Positions 33,700 to 45,904 of a stretch of DNA of 64,000 bases are shown here, one piece after another. Origin of the DNA: Hermodice carunculata (Eukaryota; Annelida; Polychaeta; Eunicida; Amphinomidae); NCBI GenBank assembly GCA_964020975.1, contig OZ026629.1:47477530-47541529 (forward strand). The letters are read 5' to 3'. The notes under the pieces were generated by a model. The model did not search any database. It saw only the letters and a program-made list of their open reading frames with translations, and was not told the DNA's origin. Position 1 is the first letter of the stretch. Each line of letters starts with the position of its first letter. A program made the translations under genes and the position numbers.

Positions 33700-35310
33700 G
33701 TTAGCTTAATCTGCTGGGAGCCAAGTGAAAAAATTCATTGGAATGTACAAATGTATGTGTGCATCTTATTATAAATAATGCGTTTTCTAACTGGCTTTCA
33801 GAGGTATTCGCCTCCTCTTGTCTTGTCTTGTCTTGTCCCGTAGGTGCTGCGCGCGATGCTGTCTGGCCCATAGGGCAGTTGATAGAAGCCTGAAAACGTC
33901 ACTGTCCACGCTTACAAATGGAAGCCAATGGCATTCATTTCATCTTTGCTGGCACAAAGGGTAACTCTACGCCTATATAATTTCTAGAAAGCAGCAAGCA
34001 GCCATCTTAAGTACTCATCACAGGTATGAGCTTTATTTTGACGCTTTGTGTGTCACAGACTTCAAGTATCTTATATTAAAAACACACCTAACAAAGTACA
34101 TGCATTCGGCAATTATATAGTTTGAAGATTGTGACTGAAATTTCGAGTAGCCAAAATAAAGAGGGATTGATAACGAAGTGCATTGTTGTGTGTGTCAGGA
34201 GCATTTTCCTCCTTTGATTTAAAAAAAAAACTTTCACTGAATAGGTTTTGTCTGTTTGACTTTAAAGGAACGAAAACAGTCCTACACAGGGACATTTCCT
34301 GTGAATTTTGTACACTTTTTTTGGCTGGTTTTTGTGTGTTTGTGCGTGTGTTTTTTTCGGGGGGAAGGGGGTCTTTTCGAGTCAGAGTTATTTGTACTGT
34401 CAACAGGCCACCTATTTTTTGGAGACAAAACATAACGTAACAAGTGTTTGCTATATTCTGATGGATATTGATGGGTTTCAGAGTGCATAATCAATTTTGA
34501 GAATTATTCAATAATTATATGCACTCTTTCCTTCCACTAAAAACTCAATATTCTTCTTTGACAGTGTATAACTATGATTTCAGTCCTCTTAGGGAAATTG
34601 GAGCGATGTTTTACACGGACATCTATGTTACCGCTCTGACTATATCTGTGAGCTGACACATGAACTTAAATATTCCCTCTTCCTAGCCGGGATGTATTCT
34701 AGCACTACAGAAGAGCATCTCACATGGTTTGACAAATCACACTATTGACTGGCTAATATTGGTGACGAGCCTTTGCTTCTATGGTAAAAGACATTTCTGC
34801 AAGATAATATGATAACATTAAAGCAGGTTTCTATGAGACAGCCGAGAAGAATCTTTCCATAAATTATCATTTTGTGAAGACCTAAAAAGATAACATATTA
34901 CTCTCAGATAAACAAACATTTTTAAAGGCTTTTACAAAATGACAATGAGATTTATCCTCTTTTTGACCAGCCCGCTTTCGTGATCTTACTTAAATAAAGC
35001 TGAATCTGAACAAGAGATTGTTTGAAAGAGTCACAGACTTCGCCAACATGGTTGGCCATGCTTGCATGTTTCTTGAGCAGGCCACTTGTATATTTTGGTC
35101 GTATGCATGAAACTATGCTGAAATTATCCATAAAACAGGTCATTTAACCTAGTAGGCATATGATTTTTGTCTCCTGCAAGAAATTCACATCTATGATGAC
35201 ACTATTTTCTGTTGATGATTGAATGACCACTGACAAATGCATATCGCAAGTTTACACAAGTGCAAATGGTTAGTATCTTCGTGCATTCGTCCTGGATATT
35301 GACAAAATTA
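33700..35310. other. No gene recognised; intron of the PHF24-like gene
   Basis: 33818-33837 holds a short TCTTG pentamer run and 34200-34380 holds homopolymer-rich DNA. No exon or coding element seen. Confidence 0.4.
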
Positions 35311-35314
35311 GTAA

Positions 35315-35655
35315 CACTAGGGTCTCGACTTTAACCTAGTACGGTGGCTATCGTGGTTTCGGGCCTTGGCATTAACCTACTACGATGGCTATTACCTTCG
35401 ACCCTGGGCATTGACCTACTGTGATGGCTATATCGTAACTTCGGGCCTTGGCATTGACCTACTACGATGGCTATATCGTAACTTCGGGCATGGGCATTGA
35501 CCAATTACGGCAGCCATCGTGGCTCCGGGCCTGGACATTGACCTGCTGTGGCGGCTGTTTGTGATTCTAGATTGAGCATTGACTTACTGCGGTGGCTTTC
35601 ATGACTCCCGGCCAAGACATATGCTTACTGCGGTGTTAATCGTGGATCAATCTAC
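35315..35655 (+). repeat. ~52-bp minisatellite, about seven copies
   Basis: Units of the form GGCATTGACCTACTACGATG then GCTAT…CGTAACTTCGGGCCT repeat with a period near 50-55 bp and increasing divergence to the right. Confidence 0.85.
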
Positions 35656-35689
35656 CAGACCCATTACCCTGGTCATCACGACACTGGAT

Positions 35690-36850
35690 TTGGTATGAAA
35701 ACGATATTGTTGAAATTGTGAAATCAGAAATGCGTCTTTTTGCTGATGACACAACTTTGTACATGACAGATAATGATCCAACAGAAGCAGCCGAGATACT
35801 AAATCATGATCTTGATTCAATAACTCGATGGTCCAATCAGTGGTTTGTCTCTTTCAACCCGAAAAAATCCAAAACACTGATAGTCAGCAAAAATATTCTC
35901 CGGACCATCCTTGTTTAAAATTTAACAACAAACTTGAAAATTTAAATTTGTATAAACGTTTAGGTCTTTGTTTTTCCACAGATCTTTCCTGGTCAAACCA
36001 CATGAACCAAATTGTTGCAAAATCCAAAAGGTTAATTGGTATGCTGAAACGTTTACAGTATAGGTTGAACAAACGATCCTTAGAATCCTATTTCTCCTTT
36101 GTACTTCCCAACTTAGAGTATGCTATTGTATTCTGGGATGGATGTACACAAACTGATAAAGACAAACTTAGATCAGTTCAGCTGGCCGCCGCACGGGTTG
36201 TAACAGGATCACTTGCTCATACAAGTCTCCAGCAAATTTGTATCGAGACGGAACGGGAGACTTTGGCTGGACGTAGCAGAAAACAGAAATTAGTACTCAT
36301 AATAAATGGACTTGCCCCTGGTTGTCTCAATAAACTATAACCCGGAACAGTTTCGGCACGGACAAATCAATTACGTACTTTTCAAACACACAAAAATGTA
36401 TTTTAATTCACTCTTTCCGTCAACTAGACGTGAATGGAACTTACTACCTCGGTCAAGGAGGAATTATGAACATTTAGAGGACTTTAAAAGGGAACTTAAC
36501 AAGAACAAACCAACATGCAACGAGTTGTATGATTACCGTGACAGGAAAATTGCTGTTATCCATGCCAGGATGAGATTGGACTTCAGCCAGCTTACTGATA
36601 ATCTTCGTTTTAGGTGTTGTTGCCTTACCATCATGCTCATGTGGAACATAATTAGAGAACATTCATCAAATTCTTCGAATGTAGTAGATATACTTTATTG
36701 AGAGGTGAATTGCAGACTAAAATAATACCTTATGGGAGTTTTAACGCTCACACGTTAGTATTTGGAATTAAGGAGAAAAGAAATATAAATGAGGCAATTT
36801 TCAAGTAGGACATCATTATATTAAGAATTCAGGAAGGTTTAAGATATGAA
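35690..36850 (+). mobile_element. LINE (non-LTR retrotransposon) 3' half, nearly open
   Basis: Plus-strand reverse transcriptase C-terminal half of the CR1/Jockey-type superclade. MRLFADDTTLYMTDNDP holds the intact catalytic FADD box. Then come WSNQWFVSFNPKKSKTLIV, RLGLCFSTDLSWSNHMNQI and, in the thumb, YFSFVLPNLEYAIVFWDGC. One frame change lies near 35915 and another near 36340. The C-terminal domain continues as SLFPSTRREWNLLPRSRR and KIAVIHARMRLDFSQL. It is 5'-truncated (no endonuclease, no RT fingers), as is usual for LINEs. Few breaks suggest a moderately recent insertion into a PHF24 intron. Confidence 0.85.
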
Positions 36851-36934
36851 TTTTGGAAACTACTTTTCGAATGATGAAAGTGATTGTAATCTCACTTCAC
36901 ATCACACATGCCCCCTCCCCTACCTATTCTGAAT

Positions 36935-38340
36935 TGTGGTCTCGTATTGTATTTGTGTCTTTTTGCCTAGAACCACTTCCTAGTAGTCATTACCCTATTC
37001 CGCAGTCTGAACTCTTTACTCTCCATAAGCTAACCTGATCCTGTCTAACCTATATACATATGGAAGTACTATTGTCCATATTGCACACGTTCCTCTGTAA
37101 AATTTTGACATAGGCTGTATCAGCCCAAATAAATGAAAGGGTCTTCAGCGGGTACCTGCTCAACATGTTTCCGAGCCTATTACCCGTACATGTCTTTCTG
37201 AACAGCGGCTCCTTGTCTAAACTAAATAATGAATTTGCTAAATACGTGAAGTTTTGCCTATAAATGCATAGCTTCATTATGAAAGAAGAAGACCTGTCAA
37301 ACAAACCATAATTACTAAATTTGTATAGTACAGGTTCAGATAAGAACAATTTGACTTACACCTGAACCAATATGTACCCTTTCTAGTTGGACAGCTTATC
37401 CTAGTTAAACCACCCGCCATTGTACAACTGAAGTAAAAACAAGCTAGGGCATTATGTTCATTCCCAGTAATTGTAAATTAAACAGCTGCAGCTAGACCAC
37501 CTGAACAAACCAAGGGGAATCCTGACAAGGGCTGCAACAATGGACATCCTGCACCGGAAATGTTAAACAAACTCCATGATGACACCTACTCCTGAAACAA
37601 TTAAGCTCTATTTCACTGCCAACCCTGAGTCAATGTATCAAAGTAATGTGTCAGGTTTGACATTTGAGAAAATACTGTCAATTTTGAGGGTTTTTTTTTA
37701 ATATTGAGTAAATGTGCATTTAGGCATGTCAGAAAAAAATGAAAGTCATTAGCATTTATGCCAAAAACATGCAATCAAAACAATTTTTCTTAACAGGATT
37801 TTAAGTACAATTAGGCAAACATGCAACTGTCGTAGGCCGCTGCTTACTACCGATAGTCCCCCCCCCGGGGGGGGTCACCTGACAGAAAATATGCAAGCCT
37901 AAAATGTCTGAAAGTGAATATTAAAACAGAAAGATGCCAAAAGATAAAAGTATGTAGCAAAACAGATAAGTCTAAAAACTGTAAATTATTGTAGCCAAAG
38001 TTCTAATGATCTTTGGATGTTAACAGGAAAATATAGGGCAAAGCAGAAAAGAATGAAAGTCATTTGTCTTTAAGTCAAGAGAATGCAATGAAAATATAAT
38101 ATTTCTTAACCAGATATCAAGTACAATTAGGCAAGCTTGTAACTGTCTTGGGTAGCTGCTTGCTACCTACAGCCCCTGGGGGTTTGACCTAACAGAAAAC
38201 AAGCTCGCCTAAAATATCTGAAAGGTGAACATTGAAACAGAATGATGCCAAAAGATAAAATTAAGTAGCAAAACAGGCAAGTCTAAAATCTCTAAAATTA
38301 TTGAAGCCAAACTTTCTAACCATCTCGGGATATTTACAAC
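36935..38340 (-). repeat. 1.4-kb interspersed repeat, minus-strand copy
   Basis: Reverse complement of the family at 18120-19575, sharing both the internal duplicated CTATCGGTAG blocks (about 37855 and 38170) and the GACACAAATACAA end at 36945. It abuts the Penelope-like element at 38.4 kb on the same strand, so it may be the 3' part of that element or an independent insertion. Confidence 0.75.
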
Positions 38341-38399
38341 AAAATCTGTAGAAATATTTGATCAAAAGTACATCTTTGAATCCTCTTGACTCACGTTTA

Positions 38400-39965
38400 T
38401 CGTACATAAATTTGGTTCTAGATGCAATGTCCTTGCCTCCTAAGCACCCCCAGACTCGCTATTGCTTTCTTATGTTGGCGCTCGTCGGAACAGAGGAGTC
38501 CTCTCCAGAAATTTTGATATTAAAATTCCTTTTCATCTCATCTTTATGTGTATCGATCAAATTATCAATGAATTGTTTGTGTAATTTATATACGTCATTT
38601 CCTCTTATGTCTGAAATATTGTTTATACCAAGTTCCTTTTTCAAAACATCCAAAAAATATTTTTTGCAGATGATCCTCAAATTGTTACCTGCCTTATGTA
38701 TGTTAGTGACTACAAATCTTTATTGTAGTTCTTTGACCGCTTTTGAAACTTTACGCTGTTTTAGATTAACCGTATTGAAATTCTTAGTGTGGGATTTGTA
38801 ACGATAAATTCTATTTCTAAAGACCCTTTTCAAGTTTGATAACCGTCCTTCAAATTTCTGAAATTCCAAAATTCTGAAAAATACTGTCAATGTTCAACTT
38901 AGGACATATCCGAAATTGTACCTTTTTTCATCATTTGTTTTAAACTTCTATTTTGTATTATATCCAAATAACCTGTAAATACATGTTTGTGGTATGCATC
39001 AACAAAATTAGAATATGTATTGCTAGTCATACAGTCACAATTTTGATTCGCTGCGATATCTTCAAGAGTTATCGAAGCCAGAAATTTCTTGTAATTCATG
39101 ATACTTTGTTCAATATTGTTGCCATATTTATAGGAAATGATGGTGGGATCTTTTATTTTGCACTCTTCAGGAATCATGTCACGAACAAATTTCAATTTGA
39201 GAAGGGACTGAATGTTTAGTGAATCAATAATTTTGTGTTTGAAAGGAATGCTGAAAAACATTTGATCTATTTTTTCTTATAAGAATCTAGTTTCCGAATA
39301 GTCGTTGTGTAAGTATACACAGTTTCACAAAAATTTTGCGGAAATATGTGCTCTGAATCAGTAAGACCCAAATATTCATTGATTCTTGTTATGTCTCGAA
39401 ATGATAGTGCTTTAAGAGCTGTATGTAATTGATCAATGCCACTGGAGAAAGCCTGTAGTAAATTATGGACAAGGTCTTTTGTATCCACGTTCCTACATTT
39501 CCTGTTTTTCTGCGATTTTCTTTGTCCGTGACTTCTTTTTCTTCTTTGAATACGAGCCTGATTATTATGAAAAGGTGTGTGACTGCTGTCAAGAGTTGCA
39601 AAGTCCAAATTCCTAACATCACCGAAGCCTAAAATTCTGTCATTGAGTCCATCACGAAAAGCTGAATTAAGTGTTTTGATCCAAAAATCTTACATTTGTA
39701 ATAATTTTCTTGTATTAACATAACTGTCTTGGTCTAACAAATTTGGCTTTATGTAATCGATAATTTGTATCCGGCAATCCAAATGTGAATGTTCCGTAGA
39801 ATTGAAATGGTTATACAAAAAAGTGTTTAACTTATGGTTTTTAATTGTAGTTTTATGACCACTAAATCTCTTTTTTAACTGACTGAGTAGTTAGGCCCGC
39901 ATATTGTGATTTACATTTGTTGCAGGATATCAAATAAATGATATATGTTGCCCATATGTGTATTA
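38400..39965 (-). mobile_element. Penelope-like element, GIY-YIG upstream of RT side (Naiad-like)
   Basis: Minus-strand retroelement remnant. Reading down from 39965: YIIYLISCNKCKSQYAGLT is the GIY-YIG core with the Cys pair, followed by RFSGHKTTIKNHKLNTFLY, NHFNSTEHSHLDCRI and DFWIKTLNSAFRDGLND, the usual end of this endonuclease. A basic linker (QRRKRSHGQRKSQKNR) follows. Next come KFVRDMIPEECKIKDPTI, NCDCMTSN and HVFTGYLDIIQNRSLKQMM then KKG, the block that precedes RT in Penelope-like elements. RT-side sequence (CKKYFLDVLKKELGINN … RQHKKAIAS) ends near 38400. GIY-YIG before RT is the order described for Naiad elements. The copy has several breaks and lacks the RT core. A junction of two ordinary elements is the alternative. 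Confidence 0.65.
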
Positions 39966-40549
39966 GTATTTCGAAACATCAAGGTTGTATTGTCTGATAT
40001 GTACAAGAGACCCTAATATAGGCTGGTGAGCCTGTCGGCCAATTGCTCTTTAATAAAATATGTTAAAACCAAAGTAATTACTTTGATGGAAGAGTTTATA
40101 AAGTTTACGTGACAGGCATAGACTTCCCCATATGTAGACGTATGTTTTGTGCTATGTCCCAGTGTGCACCACACCGCCCTTATGAAAATTTTGCAAATCT
40201 CTAAACAACAGTGTGATTATGGTGGAAATAAATCAGACTCTAGTTATAAATTAAGTCATCACGGCCACGCTCTATAATTTCCCCTTTCCTTACCTGTAAC
40301 TATGAGTAGACTAAAAGGGAAGTTTAAGATTTTAAAAATTTACTTCAGAGTGCCTTAATACTTTTTCACCCCCACCCCACCCCCACCCCCTCCAAAAAAG
40401 AAGAAAAAAAGAGCAGACAGAGGACTTGCTAAGCTTTTGATGGATAGTGAAAGAATAGGCCAATCCTCTGTTATGGAGAATTCCACTGCCCCACTGTACC
40501 CCGTGTCCCACGGTACCCCAGTCTCCCTAGTCAGAGCTACCCTGGGTCT

Positions 40550-40870
40550 GGGCAAGGACCTATCAAAGCGATTGTACTGGTCAAAGTGATGCTGATTTTA
40601 GATGTAGACCTATGAATGTCTGTTTTTTTACTGGTCATAGTGGCTATGGGTTTGGGTATAAACTTAAAAAAAACAAACGATTATAGACTGGTGGAAGTGA
40701 CACTAGATTTAAGCATGGACCTTTGAAGGCAACTTTACTGGGCGTGGTTGGGGTCTGGGAATGAACATGTGAGTGAAGGTCCTGATGCTGGGATGGTAAC
40801 CCTGGGTCTAGCTATGCATGGATCTGTTATCATGCTGGGCACAGACCTACCAAGGTCATGATGGTGGGCA
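40550..40870 (+). repeat. Degenerate ~65-bp minisatellite
   Basis: Recurring TGGACCTAT…, ACTGGTCA…GTG, GGGTCT words with a loose period near 60-65 bp, overlapping the 3' side of the candidate PHF24 exon. Similar composition to the 35.3-kb and 27.3-kb minisatellites. Confidence 0.5.
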
Positions 40871-40877
40871 TGGTGAC

Positions 40878-41267
40878 CCTTCGTCCCTTATTATGCCGTG
40901 CTGCGACGGCTGTGTAGGACCTCAGCGCGAACCTGGCTCCGTCTTCTTCCTCCTGCTCCTCCTGTACGGTTTGCCACGTTTCCTCCTTCTCCTTTGCCCT
41001 GCTGGCCACGAAGTCGTACACGTCCTCTCTCGGCAGAGGCGGCATCTTCACTCGCTTCTGCCAGCGGTTCTTGAATTCATTCATACACAACGTTTTTAAC
41101 ATGGCGCGTCTGCTTTGCTCGTCACCGTTCGTGCCGGACGGGGTGGCCAAAGCAGAGGTCAAACTGAACGTGTACTCTCTGTACATTGTGGTCCGGCTCT
41201 TAATTGTGCCTGGTGAAGTACCCCCAAGCTGGTGTCCGAATCTGCTTATCAAATCACTGAGAGTCCT
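40878..41267 (-). CDS. Probable N-terminal exon of the PHF24-like gene
   Basis: A GC-richer open frame of about 130 codons: TSPGTIKSRTTMYREYTF, SLTSALATPSGTNGDEQS, CMNEFKNRWQKRVKMPPLP, REDVYDFVASRAKEKEETW, and an acidic QEEQEEEDG run. A weak resemblance to the vertebrate PHF24 stretch AAWERLRDGRGVEPEEF (here NRWQKRVKMPPLPREDVYDF) and its place upstream of the PHD exon suggest it belongs to that gene. The 5' edge is set at a possible acceptor (GTCAAG|AGG). The 3' edge at AGG|GTCACC keeps phase 0, as the PHD exon needs, but that donor is poor. Either boundary may be wrong, and an intermediate exon may be missing. A separate gene is possible. Confidence 0.5.
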
Positions 41268-41299
41268 CTTGACAAGATCCAATACACCGAAATAGAAAT

Positions 41300-41829
41300 T
41301 GAAATCTCTCAGGCAATAATGATGTCAAGGCCGTCTAAACTTGAATGATTTTGGAAATATTTTTCTAAACATGACTCATGAGAACCATCAATAAAAACAC
41401 TTCGTCAATGGAAACGCGATCGAGGCTTTGAAGTATGTTGGGGGTTGATTAGGCGAGCTTTAGAGGATTTTCTACCTGTACGGATTAAGATTTGAACAAA
41501 ACATTCGTGCAGCCTGTGCTTAACGTTCTGACCGAGTGCTGTACTTGTTGGCGGCTTTATTGTGCGTGAGGTTTTGGTGACAGGTCATGGGGATTTAAGC
41601 TACTTTAAGTCAGTTGTGTGAGCGACAATCCACATGCATTACATGATGTTTTTGTCCGCTGAAAAAAAGCTAATGGTTGAACATACAACGTTAATGACAA
41701 GTACATTGTAAAAATTGATATTTTGTTTTAAGCTCGTTGAAATTTTTAAAACCGCTTGATGTAGTTAAAATCATGGAGGTAGGTTTCTACTTCCATGTTA
41801 AAGTATACATGAATGCATGTCTATTGCAG
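41300..41829. other. No gene recognised
   Basis: If the preceding exon is not the first, another PHF24 5' exon or promoter may lie here or further right. Nothing convincing was found. Confidence 0.35.
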
Positions 41830-41937
41830 TTACGTGTATTGTACCAATTTTTTCGTGTGTATTGTTTTGTATATTGACAGACAAATTACCGTGTATTGTG
41901 TGAAATGGTGTTGTCGTAATAAAGTCATTCATTCATG
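41830..41937 (+). mobile_element. LINE 3'-end relic
   Basis: GTGTATTGTGTGAAATGGTG followed by TGTCGTAATAAAGTCATTCATTCAT, with short-tandem tail, is the typical end of CR1-like LINE copies. No coding sequence remains. Confidence 0.45.
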
Positions 41938-41956
41938 GTGCATAAACTATAGATAT

Positions 41957-42085
41957 TGTATTTGTGTCTTTTTGTCCAGAACCACTTCCTAGTAGCCATG
42001 ACCCTATTCCGCAGTCCGAACTCTTCACTCTCCATAAAAGCAAGCCTGTCACTGTCTAACTTATATAAAAATGGAAGTACTAATG
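41957..42085 (-). repeat. Terminal fragment of the 1.4-kb repeat family
   Basis: Matches only the last ~135 bases of the family at 18120-19575 (minus sense), ending at the same GACACAAATACAA terminus. This is what a heavily 5'-truncated retroposed copy looks like. Confidence 0.7.
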
Positions 42086-42375
42086 TCCATATTGCGATTA
42101 TAATAACTGCAGTTTCACAGGTACAAATTTATATGATTACACATATATCACAAACGGCTCTTACAAGTTCAAATCAAAAGGTCGTGATCGTATACGACTG
42201 TAGATAGACGTTTACATTTTTCTCCACGCAAAATTCACCTGCACCAGACCAGCTAAACAGAGAGTTAATATAACATTGAATGTGACCAGTACTGAACCCC
42301 CCTCCCCCCCAAAAAAAAAATGTTTAAGAGAAAAAAAAAACGACAAAAAATAAAAACAAAAAGATAAAAACAAAA

Positions 42376-42376
42376 C

Positions 42377-42446
<70 letters not shown>
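42376..42446 (+). repeat. (CA)n microsatellite
   Basis: About 35 CA units with a short CATA tail. Confidence 0.97.
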
Positions 42447-42450
<4 letters not shown>

Positions 42451-43610
42451 TACATACAAACCCAGAGGACCTGAACTGGTGCTTTAAATTTTAGTTCCAT
42501 GATAATAATTGAGCATACAATGATACCATTTATTGTGAAAAAAGTATGTATCTTCCTTGTCTTTTTGAAGGTTATGAGTACCTTTGCACAAAAATGGAAC
42601 GATTTGTTATTGCGGCATGACCTCCTTGTTCTTCTTTGTACAATTTCTGAAATGGCCACATGAAGTAAAGACATTTGCATAACATTAGTTCGAATAGAAA
42701 ATGACATTATATGAATATAATGTTTAACATACCTTCACACATACATGGCATTGTAACAGTATCCCACGGTGACACTCTCTTTGTAGGTATATTGTATGAA
42801 TATTTGTTAAGTTGCAATATATCGATTGTGTGATACAGAACTTTATAGATTAATACCGTTATACATTTGTATCTATATAGTGGGAAAGTAAACGGGGATT
42901 CATCATGAATTCTTTCACTCGGATAGGTCAAAACTTGGTGGAATGGCCAAATGTAAAACTATCCTTTCTTCACCAGAGGAATATCAAACTAAAACACAGA
43001 CAAGCAAGCAAACAGGTGTGGAATTAGGAAAACAAACGTTTGGCTTTTGGATATAATTGTTATCTGCATATGTGGATATCTATAAATCTATTCAGTGACC
43101 CCACACCCCCGAGAAGCAAAAGGCCATTGTGTACTGATGTTGAATAAAATGATTCTGAATTGTGAGTTCTCAGAGCTCTGAGTTTATGCATTTTACGCGA
43201 TCTACCGAGAATTGTAAATCTACTTTCAAACATTTTACAGTGTATATGATCGGGAACAAGCGGTTTCCCTTTTCCCCAAGGTCCTGCGACAGTACGTATT
43301 TACTTTCAACGGATCAGATTATGACGTATTAATGATTTAGTTTTCAAGATAAATGATCCGTTCATGATGCACAGCTGTAATTCCCCAATACCACTGTAGA
43401 TTTCACACCATATTCCATCGGTCTTTTGTTGCCTATCAGTGCTATATATAAAATACATTATAAAGGACTATTAAGCAACTTAAGCCTGACTTGATCTACT
43501 TACCTACTTTAACTGATCGATTTGAGTGCCAAGTGGGCAATGCAAATTGAACTCGATTAGGGACGGTCGCTACTGGTTTCTAGTCCCTTTATGGCCCTAA
43601 AATATGGACC
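42447..43610. other. No gene recognised
   Basis: AT-rich DNA with no exon, element or array seen. Confidence 0.4.
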
Positions 43611-43617
43611 TGATGGA

Positions 43618-44031
43618 TATTATAGGACAAACCTTATTAGTGTAGCAGTATAATGTAGTATAGTATTATAGGCAAAACCTTATTAGTGTAGTAGTATAAT
43701 GTAGTGTAGTATTATAGGCAAAACCTTATTAGTGTAGTAGTATAATGTAGTATAGTATTATAGGCAAAACCTTATTAGTGTAGTAGTATAATGTAGTATA
43801 GTATTATAGGCAAACCTTATTAGTTTAGTAGTATAATGTAGTATACTATTATAGGCAAAACCTTATTAGTGTAGTAGTATAATGTAGTATAGTATTATAG
43901 GCAAACCTTATTAGTGTAGTAGTATAATGTAGTATAGTATTATAGGCAAACCTTATTAGTGTAGTAGTATAATGTAGTATAGTATTATAGGCAAACCTTA
44001 TTAGTGTCGTAGTATAATGTAGTATAGTATT
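43618..44031 (+). repeat. 46-bp tandem repeat, nine copies
   Basis: Nine copies of TTATAGGCAAAACCTTATTA then GTGTAGTAGTATAATGTAGTATAGTA. Copies differ by only one or two bases, mainly an AAAA/AAA change, so the array is young or homogenised. Confidence 0.95.
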
Positions 44032-44212
44032 TTCGGGATGAAGGCAAAGCCTTTAGTTCCTGATCGGTCATGTAACCCTCTTAATATTATGAATGTTATG
44101 ACCAAAACTCGATTAACCTTCTGGATACTACAAAGACCCAGCCATTGCTACTAAATGAAATTTAATGGGCGGGGGAGGGGGGAGGGAACTGTGTTTGGCT
44201 GCCTGTATAAAG

Positions 44213-44745
44213 ACGCTTCAAGTCAACATATTTTACAATTTGAAATACTGTTATTATAACCGTTTATATATTGTCTCTGTTTTTTTTGAATTGGGGACTA
44301 TGTTGGGCTGCGTGTATTAATACACTTTAAGTCAACATATGCCTCAATTTAAGCTCTTATAATTATGACCGTTAATATATTGTCTCTGTTGTTTTTGAAT
44401 TGGGGACTATGTTTGGCTGCGTGTATTAATACACTTTATTATAATTATAACCGTTAATATATTGTCTCTGTTGTTTTTGAATTGGGGACTATGTTTGGCT
44501 GCGTGTATTAATACACTTTATTATAATTATAACCGTTAATATATTGTCTCTGTTGTTTTTGAATTGGGGACTATGTTTGGCTGCGTGCATTAATATACTT
44601 TAAGTCAACATATGCCTCAATTTAAGCTCTTATAATTATAACCGTTAATACATTGTCTCTGTTGTATTTTGAGGGTTTGTCTTTGGCTGCGTGTATACAG
44701 GCACTTTTTTTCAGGTCAACATATTTCCCAGTTTGAACTGTTGAT
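44213..44745 (+). repeat. 80-115-bp tandem repeat, about six copies
   Basis: Units contain GAATTGGGGACTATGTTTGG, CTGCGTGTATTAATACACTT and ACCGTTAATATATTGTCTCTG. Two internal copies lack the GTCAACATATGCCTCAATTT insert, giving alternate unit lengths. Confidence 0.9.
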
Positions 44746-44749
44746 TTTA

Positions 44750-45900
44750 TAACATTTTACTCTGGTGTACATAGACATCTTACAGAATGGCACGGCTCTG
44801 TACATGCTGGCTACTTATTTCACTTTTGTTCGTTTTATTGTATTCGCTGTTTTAGTTTGCAAGTAAGCAGGCGAGAATCAAATAAATAATCATAATCAGC
44901 TCATGTGTAAGATTAAAATCTCACTTGTTCGTCATTATGTAATAAGACTGAAATCCAACGATTCACAAACAGAATGCAAATAGACCCTTGTTATGTACAA
45001 GGCAGTCTGATTTAACGGTAACAAGTCAACAAATATAAAACATTGGCAAATGAGATGAAAATAGAGGTAGTTAAGACTGCACCTAAGAAGATTTTGACAT
45101 GTGTGTACGTGCGTGTGTGTACTTTATCCGCCAATTTGCAGCAAGCTATCATGCATGAAGAACATTTTGTTGATTGTACAACAAAATGTGCTTCAATATT
45201 TAGCGTATAATGTTTTTTCTCGAATCTAGGTTTTGGAAATATGAAGGGTAAAACTAACGTTAGAGGATAGTACGAATACATATAACCGAAACTGAACGGC
45301 TAATTGGCCCAATCAGCGTGACAAGAGCTATAAGCCTTTCTTGCAAACAAAGCTTTCTGATATTCCAGGGAAAACTTAAAAAGGGAAGCAGTCAGAAGTG
45401 GCATCATGTCAAAATAAAATTCATGTTTTATTTTCCCTGTTTTTCAACGAACTAATGGTAATAATTTGATACTTTAAAATTTAAAAAAAAAAAAAAAGAA
45501 ACAAAACAAAACAAGTCGACGGCAGTTGAATAGGATAGAACTAGACCAAATGTCAATAATACTACATACTCATAGGGATGAAATTAAGAAAGCCATTCTC
45601 TCAGCTATACGAGACAATAAAATTATAGGTATAAAATGTTATAAAAACCAGCAGCATTGGTGTCCTATGGTATCACATTTGAGGGACCAATAGTGCGTTT
45701 GGTCATCCCTTTGGGTACATAATGGCTGTCCAAATTCTGGCGCAGTTTATGACATAAACATATTATGAAGACACTTATCCGGTCCGCGAATCCAGACAAA
45801 ATTGTTTGACGGGAGGTAGTCCAAAGATAAATGGTTTAACAACGTGACCTATCTTTTTGTCTGGAAAAGGTTCAGAAGTAACACCGCGAACGAATGTCTG
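44750..45900. other. No gene recognised
   Basis: Contains a short poly(A) tract near 45481-45500. No exon or element recognised. Confidence 0.4.
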
Positions 45901-45904
45901 ATAT

